Source: Puccinia triticina (Eukaryota > Basidiomycota > Pucciniomycetes > Pucciniales > Pucciniaceae). Taken from it: a stretch of 64,000 nucleotides of DNA. The position numbers and the translations under genes are program-made. A model generated the notes under the pieces. That model did no database searches. It saw nothing but the letters and a program-made list of their open reading frames with translations, and was not told where the DNA came from. This document shows positions 38,053 to 48,790 of this stretch, one piece after another. The DNA is taken from positions 8,423,501-8,487,500 of the forward strand of contig NC_070560.1 of the NCBI RefSeq assembly GCF_026914185.1. The letters run 5' to 3'. Position 1 is the stretch's first letter. Each line of letters starts with the position of its first letter.

Positions 38053-38836
38053 TGTGGAACTACTCTTTGGGGGAATAGAGTTTAGAGAGGGATGAGTGCG
38101 TGAAAAGCTGCCTCTCAGGTTGGGAGAGTAATATGGGACAAGAATAAGAGTATGGACTCTTAAAGAAAAGTGTGGCTGATGAAGTATTGAGAATAGTGCT
38201 TTCTAGACGAAATCAAGGGGGAAAATATACTGTAAAATATGTGGTAAAATAGGCTATGTAATTCTTATTCTGTGACCAGGGATGCAAAGTGACAATCTGA
38301 TGGGGGACAAACAGAATGGGCCAAAAAGGCTCTACATTTATAGTGAGGGGACAACAGGTGGTTCTGAGACGAAGAGAAAGATGGGAACAGAGTACAAAAA
38401 GCCTCCAACAAGGTGACAAGGCAACAAACCAACAAGGCATCTACTACATGGCTTGGGATGACATAAGAGGAAAACAATAACCATGGCGCATCAGCCGCCA
38501 TGCATCTGAGAAAGAGTTACGCCTTGCTGGAATATAGAGGAGTTAATTCTAGTGAACACTCAGGGTCCTTCCTAATAGTCTGGCTCTGTTTGATGGTGGA
38601 CTTTCTCCCACTTTGAACCTGATTTTGTACATATTTTATTACCCATTGTGGAGGGCCATCCATGAAAGTGAATACTGAGAAGTTGAGGCGCCTTGTAGAG
38701 ATGATTCTAGGCTATTATAAAGTGTCTGTGGGCGTGGATTACATGTACCAGAGTGATTTCTAGAGGGCGTTGGGCGGTGATCCCTTCCTGGTGAGTGTCT
38801 GAGTGATGTAATAAGGTTTTGATTAGGCTCACCACA
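38053..38836 (-). repeat. G2 5' LTR
   Basis: 784 bp, same sequence as 28556-29339. Followed by GCGG duplication and copia D LTR. Confidence 0.95.
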
Positions 38837-39073
38837 GCGGTGTTCGAGGGTTGTGGAAGGATGAAGAGAGAGTCCTTCCACGCCTGCTGCCTCAGGTAGA
38901 CTACATACAAACTGTGACATGTATGTGAGATGTGAAAGACATGGGAGAAGCATAAAGGAGAAAACAAAAACCTGAGTACTAAAATCAACACTTCTGCCTG
39001 AGAGCTACATCCATAATGCATGCACCTGAAGGTCGCGCCGGCTCACCATGATCCCTAGTAGGGTTAGGTTTAG

Positions 39074-40339
39074 GGGTCAATCTAGATGCACGCCAAGTTT
39101 TGACTACGTGCACGCCATAAAATTGGAGTACACAAGTCAGTACGCCAGGATTTGAGGCGTGCTCAAAGAGGTACGCCAAGAAGAAGGGAGTGCCAAGGGA
39201 TGCACGCCATATTATTGGGTGTACGGGAATACATACGCCAATCATTATCAATTTTGAGGCGTGAGGACATTGGCACACCAATTTTATTGGTGTGCAAGAG
39301 TAGACACGCCAAGGAGTCCCAATTTCTTCCACTGGAGTGCACGGCTGCTCACACCAAACTTTACAGTTCTTGGCGTCCACTGGCTTGCACGCCAAATTTG
39401 CATATCGTTGGCATGCACTGCATGTGGATTGCACGCCAATCCAACTACGGGCTCCAAATCCAACTAGGGGCTCGTAACTTAGTTTTTTTTTAAGCTCCTT
39501 GTCGTTGATTCACGGCAATAGACCAAGGAGTAGATAGAAAACAACCAAGAATAAAAAAGCGCCAACAGCTGGCGAAGGAGCCGTAGACAGGACTGATGAT
39601 GCTGCAAGCAAGGAAGTTAATGGTGCTGTAGATGCAGGGGGAGGTGCCGACGACTCTGGAGCAAAGGAAGCTGGAGGAGGTGCCGGGGAAGGTGCCGACG
39701 ACGCCACCAACGCCAACAAAGTTGGAGGAGCTGCTGGGGATGGTGCCAAAGAAGCCAAAGGAGCCGCCACCAAAGAAGTCGGAGGCAAAGATGCTGGGGG
39801 AGGTGCCGATGATGCCGCCAACGACCCCCAGTTTGGAAGGAAACCCAGGAGCTGTTGCATCTGTGCCCATATCTCCGGAGAAACCGTCACGGAATTAGTC
39901 GGTGGGGTCGGAGCGTTGGTTGGAGGATTGGTGCTGGTGATTTTGGCCGGTGGGGTGGTTTTGTGCGCCATGGGGTAGTTGGTGGAATGGCGAGGAGAGG
40001 AGAGATCAGGGACTTGGCCGCTGGGCTGATGGACACCCAACTTGGGTGTACTTGGGTGTGGATGCTCCAGAGCTACATGTATGGCGTGTCAAAGGGTGTA
40101 CTCCTGTTAATTCATGCCAAGGTGCTATCAGGGTGGGCGTGCGGTGCGTGCACGCCAGTCCCAGTGGAGTACAGTGGATATGTACGCCGCTTCTGGAGCT
40201 CCTTTTGGAGTGAGGGAGCTGTTACGCCATCTTTCATGGCGTAACTAAGCCTGCACGCCTAAAACGTTGGCGTACCGAGGCTTTGGACACCTTTTTGGCG
40301 TGCACGCAGTCAAAACTTGGCGTGCATTTAGATTGACCC
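39074..40339. mobile_element. MULE-like TIR element with subterminal repeat arrays
   Basis: 1266 bp. Terminal inverted repeats of about 44 bp start GGGTCAATCT(A)GATGCACGCC (two mismatches). Exact 9-bp duplication TAGGTTTAG (39065-39073, 40340-40348). Removal restores the copia D C-terminus. Both subterminal regions are filled with GCACGCCA/TACGCCA (left) and the inverse TGGCGTGC/TGGCGTA (right), a pattern expected of transposase-binding sites. There is no transposase; it holds one ORF (39510-39971). The 9-bp duplication and G-rich termini fit Mutator-like elements. Confidence 0.85.
39510..39971 (-). CDS. Pro/Ala/Ser-rich ORF with C-terminal hydrophobic segment, inside MULE-like element
   Basis: 153 residues from MAHKTTPPAKITST (frame open to 40040). 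After a Pro/Thr-rich start and a short ordered stretch SPEIWAQMQQLLGFLPNW, about 90 residues are repeats of SSAPxPAxPPAS type. The last 18 residues (VGAFLFLVVFYLLLGLLP) are hydrophobic, as in a tail anchor or GPI signal. No signal peptide at the N-terminus. It may be a captured host gene fragment (Pack-MULE) or a fortuitous frame in a GC-rich repeat. Confidence 0.4.
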   Translation of the reverse strand: MAHKTTPPAKITSTNPPTNAPTPPTNSVTVSPEIWAQMQQLLGFLPNWGSLAASSAPPPASLPPTSLVAAPLASLAPSPAAPPTLLALVASSAPSPAPPPASFAPESSAPPPASTAPLTSLLAASSVLSTAPSPAVGAFLFLVVFYLLLGLLP

Positions 40340-43300
40340 TAGGTTTAGAGACCTTGCGCTTCCTCTGATTTGGGGTCAACCCTGAATCCTGACATCCCGC
40401 CATGCTTCGAGCCGGTAGGCTGGAAGCACCTAAGAAGGAGGACTTGATGCCGATTAGTTCCAGAGCTCTGCAAATGATGACGCGACCAACTGGCTTTGTG
40501 AGGAAATCCGCCGCATTGGCTTCGGAACGAATGTAGCTGAGCTGAATAAGTTTTTGAACCACTAGTTCTTGCACAAAATGAAGTCAAATTGACATGTGCT
40601 TGGTTCTGAAACTGTTCTGGGAGTTTTCACTCTTCGCCAAATCAATTGTGCCTTTATTATCTACTAGCACTTGGATTTTCTCGACTTCAGGTTGTGTCTT
40701 CACCTAGGTAATCAAGTTCAACAGCCACGCGAGTTCTCGGCCAAGATCGGAAAGTGCTTTATACTTGGCCTCCGTTGTTGACAAGGAGACAGTAGCCTGC
40801 TTGGAGGATTTCCAGGCAAGCAGGTGATTGCCTGACATGATTGCGAATCCCGTTGATGAGTGTCGAGTGTCGGGGCGATTCCCCCAGTCTGCGTCAACGT
40901 AGGCCTTCAGAGCATTGTCGGTGTTCTTGATGTATGTAAGACCCAGGTCTTTGGTGCCGGACAGATAGCGGTACACTTGGACAGCTGCATGGTAATGCAA
41001 GATACCCGGCGACTCAAGATATTGAGACAACGAGCTGACTGCATAGGCGATGTCGGCCGTGTCAGGACGCTCAGATAGTTGAGTGAGCCGACTAAAGCAC
41101 GATAATTCACTCCTGTCTTGCGGAAGTCCGCGATTTCTTGCTGGGTGGCCTTCCTGAGATATGCTTTGGGATTGAGTAGGCAGCTGGCTGGATGAAGCTT
41201 GTTGAAGCCAAATTCCTCCAACTTGCGCTGAATAAATTGCTATTGGCTTATTTGAACCGCTCCATTGGAGCGCTTGATGTGCATTCCCAGCAGAAATTCT
41301 GCTTCCCCCATGTACTTAATGCGGAACTTGGCCTCCATCTCTTCTTTGAACTTGAGCGGATTCTTGCTGACAAAGACGAGCTCATCAACATGCGCGAAGA
41401 CATAGGTGTCTTCTCTGCCGGATACACCGCAGCAATAGAAAACACAGGGATCGGCCACCAATATTGAGAAGCCGATCTTCTTCAGGTAAGTTGACAGCCA
41501 GCTGTACCAGACCAACGGGGCTTGCCGCAATCCATAGATTGCCTTCTTCAGCTCAAGAACTGTGTTTGGTGGGAAGTCGAGGCCCGGTGTTGGCAAGAGG
41601 GTTACTTTGTCCTCAAGAGGACAAGTTAAGAAGGCGCTGCGCACATCAAGTTGATGTATCGCCAGATCATTGTCCACAGCGAAGGAGATGAACAGCCGCA
41701 GTGCGCACGGACGACCGGTTGGAGCAAAGTGTGATTCAAAGTTGACACCGTGGGTTTGTCGGAAGCCCTGAGCACAAATCCGAGCTTTGAATTCCAATAC
41801 CTGATTGTCTGGGCCCAATTTCTTTCAAAACGCCCACGTGGCCGGGATTGGCGCATCAGCCGGTTCTCTAGCTCGCTGAAGCCACTCATCATGGTGTATC
41901 ATGTTGGCTGCTTCCTTCAGCTTGGCTTCCTTCCAGCTGAGTGACTCGTTGGATTTCATAGCTTGCTTGTGATTAGCCGGGTCCACAGAAACTGTTGTAT
42001 GATACAATTGCCAACGACTATAGTTGCAAAAATTTGATGGATCAATGTCTCTAGTGATTTGCGTGGGATGCCTCGGTCCAATAACCTTAATAACTCTGTT
42101 CGAGCAAGGGGGCTCCGATTGGGGGCCGTCTTGGTCACAATTCACTTGATCTTTGTCCTCTGCAAGCTCGTCACTGTCGTCCAAGCGCGGGCCAGGAGCA
42201 ATGCCTTTAAGGATGCGGTTAATGTCTTCCTCTTCCTCTCGCTCTTTTTCTTAAGCTCGCTGCTGTTCAGCTATCTGATCTTCTTCCGCAAAAGGGAGCG
42301 GTTCAGTTGCGGTGGATGATGGCAACTTGTTGACTCCGTAGGCATTGAGGCTTTTATGCATTGCTGCACACTGCGGGAAAGTGACCTCATCGAAGTGAAC
42401 TTGCTTTGAGGTGACAATTGATCTGTCCTTGGGTCAATAAATGCGGTAAGAGGAAAAGTCATTGTCATAGCTGAGCATCACGCCGTCCCATGCTATGGGC
42501 CCGAACTTCTGGCCTCGGTTCTGCTTGGGCTTGACAATCCACGCACGGCAGCCAAACGGCCTGAAGAACTTAAGGTTAGGTTTCATCTGAAACATGAGCT
42601 CAATGGGTGAGGCTCAACTCTTGGATAGCAAAGGCAGACTGTTGGTATTTGCTGTAGCTGACTTCACCGCCTCGCCCCACCATTCTGGGGTCATGTTGGC
42701 GTGCATCAACTGAGTTCGAGTCATTTCAATGACAGTGTGATTAGCTCGCTTGGCAAATCTGTTGTGTTGAGGGGTGTAGGTCGGCGACACATGATGTTGA
42801 ATGCCGGCCTCCTTCAAGATCTTTCTGAAGGTTCTTGCTCACGAATTCGCCCCCGCCGTTGGTAATTAGTTTCTTGACTGATTTGCCGGTTTGATTCTCA
42901 AAGAACTTCTTGTACTCTAGTAAAGCTGATGTTGCGCTGCTCTTTTCCGTTAGTATTTCAGTGTGAATATAGCCGGTGAATTGATCTACGATGGTCAAGA
43001 AGTAGCGGGCTCCGCTGTTGGTCGCCGGAGTGATTGGTCCAACTAAATCGGCGTGTACAGTGTCTAGAGGGGCAGTTGCGGCCTTGAAGTGACTATTGAA
43101 GGGCAGAAGCGTGATTTTACCCTTCATACAGGCGTCGCATGCCTTCATTTCTCCCAAGGACAACGGTTTACCAAGCATGGTCTCGATTCGCTTTCTGCTG
43201 TCATGACCCATGCGGCGGTGCCAAAGGTCGAACTCGCTCATTTTTGAGACTGGCGCGGCCTGAGTGAAGTTTGCCATAGGTTGATCTTGCAGGTCGCGCA

Positions 43301-44297
43301 GACCAACTATCTCGAAGATGTGATTTGAAGTATCAACCGTAAGAGCATTCAAGTCGTCTATCTTTACTTCAAATCCGTTTGGCGATGGTAAGATGGTGGC
43401 TTGATTTTCCAGCAGCTGCGCAAAGGAGATGAGGCTTCGAGTGAGATTTGGAACATAAAGAGCATCCTTCAGTTCAATTCTTGCTCCGTTTGAGAATCTT
43501 AGGGTAGCGTTCCCCTTGGCCACTGCGAAGAGTTTGTTTTGATCCCATTTATTGCCAGTGGCAATACTAACTCGTACCGGAGAAGATGTGTCGAAGAGCT
43601 CGAATGAATTAAGCATGTGGTGACTCGCTCCTGAGTCAAGAACCATGCTCAAGCGCTCACTGTCTCCTTTGACGCCGGTTAGATATCCAAATGCCGGACA
43701 AACAATGTTGGCTGTAGATCTTTCTCCAGTGGAAGCTGTTGTAACAAGACCGGTAGGTGGATTTTGACAAGCTTTCTTGAACAAGCCAGGATGTACTAGA
43801 GTCCAGCACTCCTCCTCAGGATGACCAGATAGAGGGTTATGCTTGCCATCTCTGCAGGCATTCCGATTTGGGCGTTGCTTTTTCGGATTATATCCTCTAT
43901 TGGCAAATTGCGCGGCTTGTGTTGCTAAGGCCGTGGACGAGTTGCTGAAAGTCGCTTCACCTCGATCCGTAGTGGCAGTGACTGCATCGTGGTGTGCTGT
44001 GTGTTGAGGTTGTGTTTCTTGTGTCTCTTTTCCCTCAAGTCTTTCTGCTTCAAACCTGTCTTGTACATATCACAGCTTGTGACATTTCAGCTTTGTAGTC
44101 ACCTGGAGCAGCAAACGTGGAAGGACCTCTCCTCATCCTTCCACAAACATCTTCATCACTCCTGCTGTTCCAGGTGAGTGTTCCTTGTTTTTCTTCTCTC
44201 TCTTTTCTCTTCTTTGTTTTCTCTCTCTGATGCAATGATAACATCCTTCCACGAACATCTTCATCACTTCTGCTGTTCAAGATTCATCACTGCAACA

Positions 44298-44314
44298 GGT
44301 TATGAGCGCCATTT
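44298..44314 (+). other. Copia E primer-binding site
   Basis: GGTTATGAGCGCC follows the LTR. GGTTATGAGC is complementary to the anticodon arm (GCTCATAACC) of initiator tRNA-Met, the internal priming used by Drosophila copia. T1 has the same start (GGTTATGAGCCC). Confidence 0.65.
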
Positions 44315-44460
44315 GCCGCTAAAGCCGCAGCATCTCTATCAACGTGGAGGATCCGTACACTTCTCGATAAACCTTCCGGTTCATGACACCATCACCACCA
44401 AAATCTGAACCCAAACCAAAGTCTTCGACAACCTCGTCCACTAATTGACCCGTTCCGACT

Positions 44461-45943
44461 ATGTCTTCTAAACCTGACCCAGAAACCTGGACTCATCCAG
44501 CTCTCAAAACCACCACCATCGAGCGGCTCAAGCCCCCCGGACCAGGCTCCAACTACAACGAGTGGACCTGGTTTATGCGGGCCCATCTCAACACCACCGA
44601 TGTCATGTAAATTATTGATGACAATATCGAGAAGGCCAGGGCAAATCCAAATTGGGCCCGCAACAACAAAGCAGCGTTTGGAGCGATCTCCAGTACGATT
44701 CATGCCGTGCATGTTCAAAAGGTCCGTCACATCACAACGGATGCTCGAGTGCTTTGGACAGCCCTCAAGGAAGCCCATCAAGACTCATCTGCTGGTGGCA
44801 TCACCTACTTCCTTTGCAAACTCACGACCGCCCAAATGACGGGCAATGATCTTCTCACCCATCTGGAAGATATGGCTAAAACTTTTGAGAGTCTTTCAGC
44901 CCTCATCACCGCCGATTCCCTGCTCACTCTGGACAATATCTACTCCTCATCAATCCTTACATCTCTGCCATCTGATTGGCTTGCATGCGTCTCGGCCATG
45001 ATGAACAACCCCCGAGTCCCCCCTATCAAAATCTTGGATGCTCTCAAAGCCAAACACCTTCGCCGGAAAACCAGGAGCAAAGAGCAATCAATAGGCAAAT
45101 CGGTTGCACGTGCAGCACCTCCTCATCAAGCTCTGCCCAGGAACTCTTGACCACCGCCCGATCACTCCCTCTATTGCACCTTCTGCAAAAGGTCCGGACA
45201 CAATCTCGAGGTCTGTGAGAATGCCGCCAGAATTCTGGCAGATCATGACCGCCAAAACTCCAACTCGTCGCGCCGCCCCAACAACTCCGGCCGGTCTGGC
45301 AGGTCGTCTGGAAACCGCTACCGTCAAAAGCCCCCTGCCAAGGCAGGCCAGACGACTGTAGTGGATCTAGGTAATGACAAAAATGGTGAAGACTCGGATT
45401 ACTCCGGCTCAGATGTTGACAAACCAGCAGGGAATGCTGTTGCGGTTGTAGGACACGCTGCAAACACGGTCGCAATACCTCACAAGGACGCCAACCTCGA
45501 CTCCGGTTGCTCAAACTGCATGACGCCTTACCGAGCTGATGTCAAAAACATCAAACCCGACGCCACTCCCATTCGCCTGGCCGACAACTCAGCTGTGAAG
45601 GCCTCTCACCACGGAACTGTCGTCCTTCCCCTCGCCACAAATGTGTCTATCCCAACCCTGGTTGTCCCCGACCTCCACGAACCGCTCTTATCAATCGCGG
45701 CGATGTGTGATGCCGGCCTTACCTGCATCTTCCAAAAAGACGGTGTGGTCATTATTCCTGTGTTAGTAGGAGGAAAAATTCAAACTTTTATGTGTACTCA
45801 CAAAACGCCTCAAGATACGGCCAAATGGACATCCGGAATGGAATCTAGGACCGAAATAACCCCTAGTCACCCACTGAAACCACTCTCATATCTCTACCGG
45901 ATCAGAAGATACGCTAATCATCCCTTTCACGCACCAGTCCGAG
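44461..45943 (+). pseudogene. Copia E Gag-protease fragment
   Basis: Frame from MSSKPDPETWTHPALK. The Gag domain (GSNYNEWTWFMRAHLNTT, then VRHITTDARVLWTALKEAH) has an in-frame TAA at about 44608. A second stop TGA at 45148-45150 precedes the zinc knuckle CTFCKRSGHNLEVC. The protease region has LDSGCSNCMTPYRAD and ISIAAMCDAG-type downstream sequence. All pieces share one frame, so only two nonsense changes plus the G3 insertion disable it. Confidence 0.8.
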
Positions 45944-46874
45944 TGTCAGCCTTAGAGTCAACTCAGCTGACCTAAAGTCTGCCTTTTTCCACTTTTTACA
46001 TATGAATTACTTCATATCTTTTTCATCTTAGGAGATAAACTTGTTTAGACTTCATATTCTGTTTCCTCATGCAATTTTAACCCTAGTTACAACTTACCAA
46101 TTCTTTGTAACTATGCTCCTTCCCTGAGTTATTGAGTTGTGGCGCGCATGCGCAGTTGTGACGTGTCAGCGCTACCAGGCGCGCCAAACCACATGTACAT
46201 ATGTAAATTACATAAGTAAACTGTGAAAATTTTTGTAGTCAGGATACCCCTTGCCTGAGGCGGATCTACAGACTTCAGCACACCAGAACCACACCCCAGA
46301 TAACCCCAGGATCACCACCAAAGAGTTTACAACACTCCCAGTATACCTACCGTCACAGTCGCCTAGGATATTGACAGTAAGTAACCTCTTTCACTGAACC
46401 TTGTTTATCTCAGAGGTACAACTCTGTGTCTTGCTTGATCTGTTCTTTCCTGCTGGCCTTTGCCTTCTCTTGATCACAGGGCTGTCCCTCCATAACTGCT
46501 GGCCTTTGCCTTATCTTGATTAAAGGGCTGTCCCTTAGGTTTCCCTTTAAGAACCTTGACTATCCAGAAGGAAGCTAAAAAATTGTGGCTGGATTAAATT
46601 TATCTAATCCAGAGACCCTCCACGTTTCTTTGGTGAGAGGAGGCTGTAGCACTCTCTAGCACAGCTTGGCAGCACTCTTCTGAAGAGGTAGCATTGCCAG
46701 TGGACGTGCATTCCCACCAGAATAACCTTGAATATCTGCTCATCTTAATGCTGCTTAGTTTCTCTCTCTCTTTCTCTCTCTCTCTCATAATTTTATTTTC
46801 TTTATCCAAAGAAATCCAATTATTCCCCTTTTCTTTCTCGTGTCCTGCTTTCACTAAAGAGACTCAGGCTCACA
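45944..46874 (+). repeat. G3 5' LTR
   Basis: 931 bp, TGTCAGCCTTAGAGTC .. GACTCAGGCTCACA. Inverted homology to the G4 LTR at 50001-50967 along its length (for example GGCGCGCCAAACCACATGTA). It contains two direct copies of CTGCTGGCCTTTGCCTT..CTTGAT near 46450-46520. Confidence 0.85.
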
Positions 46875-46894
46875 ATTGGGGGCCTCATCGGGAA
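46875..46894 (+). other. G3 primer-binding site candidate
   Basis: ATTGGGGGCCTCATCGGGAA follows the LTR. TGGGGGCCTCATCGGG resembles tRNA-Pro-type PBSs. Element P has a similar start. Confidence 0.5.
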
Positions 46895-47019
46895 AATTAC
46901 TCACCTTTTCATAATTCTAGACTGCTATAAAGCCAAAGGACTGATCATCCTGACTAAATCAAACAAAAAACTCTTAAAAATTCGAAAAAATCACTTTAAA
47001 AAATTTTCTACATATCATA

Positions 47020-48193
47020 CACCAGGAAAAAAAAAATAGTCACTTGATGGCAAGTGACATGATGCAGCTTTGCTTTCTGCTCCAGAGCTACTCCAGCGCT
47101 GCTCCAAGTCTGCTCCATCAGCACTTGTAGAGCTTGCAGGACTGCACCAGAGCACTCAATGTGGCACAGTCAGCTGATCCTAATTTTTTCCCAGGAACAG
47201 CTGATGCTCATCATAAGCTGAGCAGTAGGCATTGACTGAGCCTGGGCCAAAGCTGAGCATTGGCTGAGCCTGGGCCACAGCTGAGCATTGGATATTCCAA
47301 GCCTGATACAAATCCAAGTGTCAGCTGGACCAAGAATATTCCAAATCTGAGCATCAGCTTAGCCAACAATGGTCCAAAGCTGAGCATCATCTTGGAAAAG
47401 GCTTGTGCAGAGCTTAGGATCAGCTGGGACAATACTGTTCCAAATATTAACATCAGCTGGGCCAAAAATTTTCAAAAGCTGAGCATTGGCTGAGCCAATG
47501 CTGGTACAAAGCTGAGCATTGGCTGAGCCAAGGCTGTTCCAAATCTGAGTATCAGATTTTTTGAGACTATTCAAAAGATTAATATTGCCTGAGCCAATGC
47601 TGTTCCACAGCTGAGCATCAGCTGAGCCAAGGCTGGTCCACAGCTGAGCATCAGCTGAGCCAAGGCTGGTCCACAGCTGAGCATCAGCTGAGCCAAGGCT
47701 GGTCCACAGCTGAGCATAAGCTGTTACAGGAGTGGTCAGACTCAGAATCTGAGCATTGGATGGGCCAATATTTATCCAAAGCTGAAAATCAGCTGAGCCA
47801 ATACTGGTCCAAAGCTGAGCATTGGCTGGGCCAATGATAGTCCTAGTATGAGTCTAAGATGAGCCATGAGTGGAGTAAAGCTGAAACGCAGCTGGGCCAG
47901 GACTGGTTCTGATCTGGGCAACAAAGCTGAGCATGAGCTGGGCAACAAAGCTGAGCATGAGCTGGGCAACAAAGCTGAGCTAAAGCTGAGTATCAGCTGA
48001 CCAGAAATGGGGATCAGTGGTGCCCAGTGAAAACTGAGGATCTCCTGTGGAAATTCTGAAAGTGGTTAGATGTTGGGTAGATGGTGGGTAGATGATGGGT
48101 AGATGGTGGGTAGATGGTGGGTAGATGGTGGGTAGCCTGCTGGAGCTGGCATGATGTCACTTGTCATCAAGTGACTATTTTTTTTTCCTGGTG
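47020..48193. mobile_element. CACTA-like non-autonomous element with minisatellites, in G3 leader
   Basis: 1174 bp. Ends CACCAGGAAAAAAAAAATAG and CTATTTTTTTTTCCTGGTG; inverted homology continues for about 40 bp (TCACTTGATG.CAAGTGACAT). 3-bp duplication ATA (47017-47019, 48194-48196). The interior is almost entirely repeats of the AGCTGAGCAT(C)AGCTGAGCC type, with a perfect 33-bp period at about 47608-47715, then an 11-bp GTGGGTAGATG array (48060-48136). No ORF of note. Confidence 0.8.
47170..48136. repeat. GCTGAGC minisatellite and GTGGGTAGATG array
   Basis: About twenty degenerate copies of a 33-36-bp unit, followed by six copies of an 11-bp unit. All lie inside the TIR element. Confidence 0.85.
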
Positions 48194-48790
48194 ATACTAA
48201 TGCTAAAATTCTTCAAAAATTATTCCAAATTGCTCTTATATTGATAAATTCCCTTACTGAACCCTTGAAAAAAAAATTTACGTCCTGTGTACTCGTGAAA
48301 GTGCAGAATTGCAACTCCTCCGCGCAGCTATTTACCCCCTCGTTGGACTTATCCTCCCCAGAACCCTCTATATCTTCGGATCAAGAAGAGATAGCAAAAA
48401 ACGGAGTATGCTCAAAAGATTCTCCTCCTTCTTAACTATAATTACCGCAATTGACCGTAAATAAATTCGTGACAGCGCAGACTAGCGCAGAAGAAGAAAA
48501 CTACGACAACAGGATAGTAGCAAATCCGTGTAACGGCAACCTTATCAGTAGTACCTTGTGGACTCCCATAGCTACAGCTAAAGCTCCGAAAACTTGCTGT
48601 AGAAAAACCATAGCTCCCGTCAAGATATCTGACTGGACCTCTGAACCACCTGCGAAAACTTGCGCAAAAGATTCCAAGAAGAAATCCTCTTCTACTACAC
48701 GTAAAAGTAAAAGGATTTCCGCTAAATCCCAAACTACAGGTACTCGAACCCTCCCTCCTTCCCATTTTCTTCAACAAAACCTAATACATT
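48194..48790 (+). other. G3 leader, no assigned gene
   Basis: Two short open frames (48241-48435 and 48451-48807) precede gag. The second is Lys/Ser/Thr-rich (TAKAPKTCCRKT, SKKKSSSTTRKSKR). They could be upstream ORFs. No family recognised. Confidence 0.35.

Larger units (their letters stand above)
28556..38836 (-). mobile_element. G2: Ty3/gypsy retrotransposon with extra ORFs, inserted in copia D LTR
   Basis: 10.3 kb with two 784-bp LTRs that appear identical over the parts compared. Ends TGTGG..CCACA. 4-bp target duplication GCGG (28552-28555, 38837-38840). On the minus strand: LTR, PBS region, gag-protease (interrupted by T1), pol, then a 2.2-kb segment with a divergent ORF pair, PPT, LTR. 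The protein order and sequences parallel G1. It lacks G1's linker but has the extra 3' region. Confidence 0.95.
27883..43997 (-). mobile_element. Copia D (minus), 5' end cut by copia E
   Basis: The 3' LTR (TGTTAGAT..ATCAACA in plus reading) is at 27883-28555 plus 38841-38990, split by gypsy G2. The pol remnants run from 38991 to 43997. A MULE-like element sits near the pol 3' end. The 5' part (gag N-terminus and 5' LTR) is missing because copia E starts inside gag at about 44000. Many frameshifts make it an old copy. Confidence 0.8.
38841..43997 (-). pseudogene. Copia D Gag-Pol remnants
   Basis: On the minus strand from 43997: gag tail with a CRDGKHN..GHPEEEC knuckle, protease VLDSGASHHML (43.6 kb), GAG-pre-integrase LWHRRMGHDS .. 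CDACMKGK, integrase VHADLVGPI and LITNGGGEF (D to N), then QHNRFAKRANHT in a second frame (42614-42817). RT is at 41240-41818 (LDVRSAFLTCPL, AIYGLRQAPLVWY, HVDELVF with the second catalytic Asp changed). RNase H is at 40704-41221 (YVDADWGN, LSTTEAKYKALSD), with its tail RSEANAADFLTKP at 40574-40340. It ends PNPTRDHGEPARP..LRQKC at 39064-38985 after the MULE. At least five frameshifts; dead copy. The LTR part 38841-38990 closes the 3' LTR. Confidence 0.85.
44002..45943 (+). mobile_element. Copia E (plus), left half only
   Basis: LTR 44002-44297 (TGTTGAGG..CTGCAACA, 296 bp) followed by PBS GGTTATGAGCGCC, gag and protease. It is interrupted at 45944 by gypsy G3. It inserted in copia D gag at about 44000; the predicted duplication is CTGTG. 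The rest should lie right of the window. Confidence 0.75.

Noticed and set aside
39152..39467. Cys/His-rich plus and minus frames at the left end of the MULE-like element
   Set aside because: They come from the GCACGCCA repeat array read in different frames.
47608..47715. CRISPR-like regular repeats
   Set aside because: Repeats are contiguous, with no unique spacers, inside a TIR transposon of a eukaryote. It is a minisatellite.
48060..48136. Telomere-like GGGTAGATG repeats
   Set aside because: The 11-bp GTGGGTAGATG unit is not a fungal telomere repeat (TTAGGG) and is internal to the TIR element.
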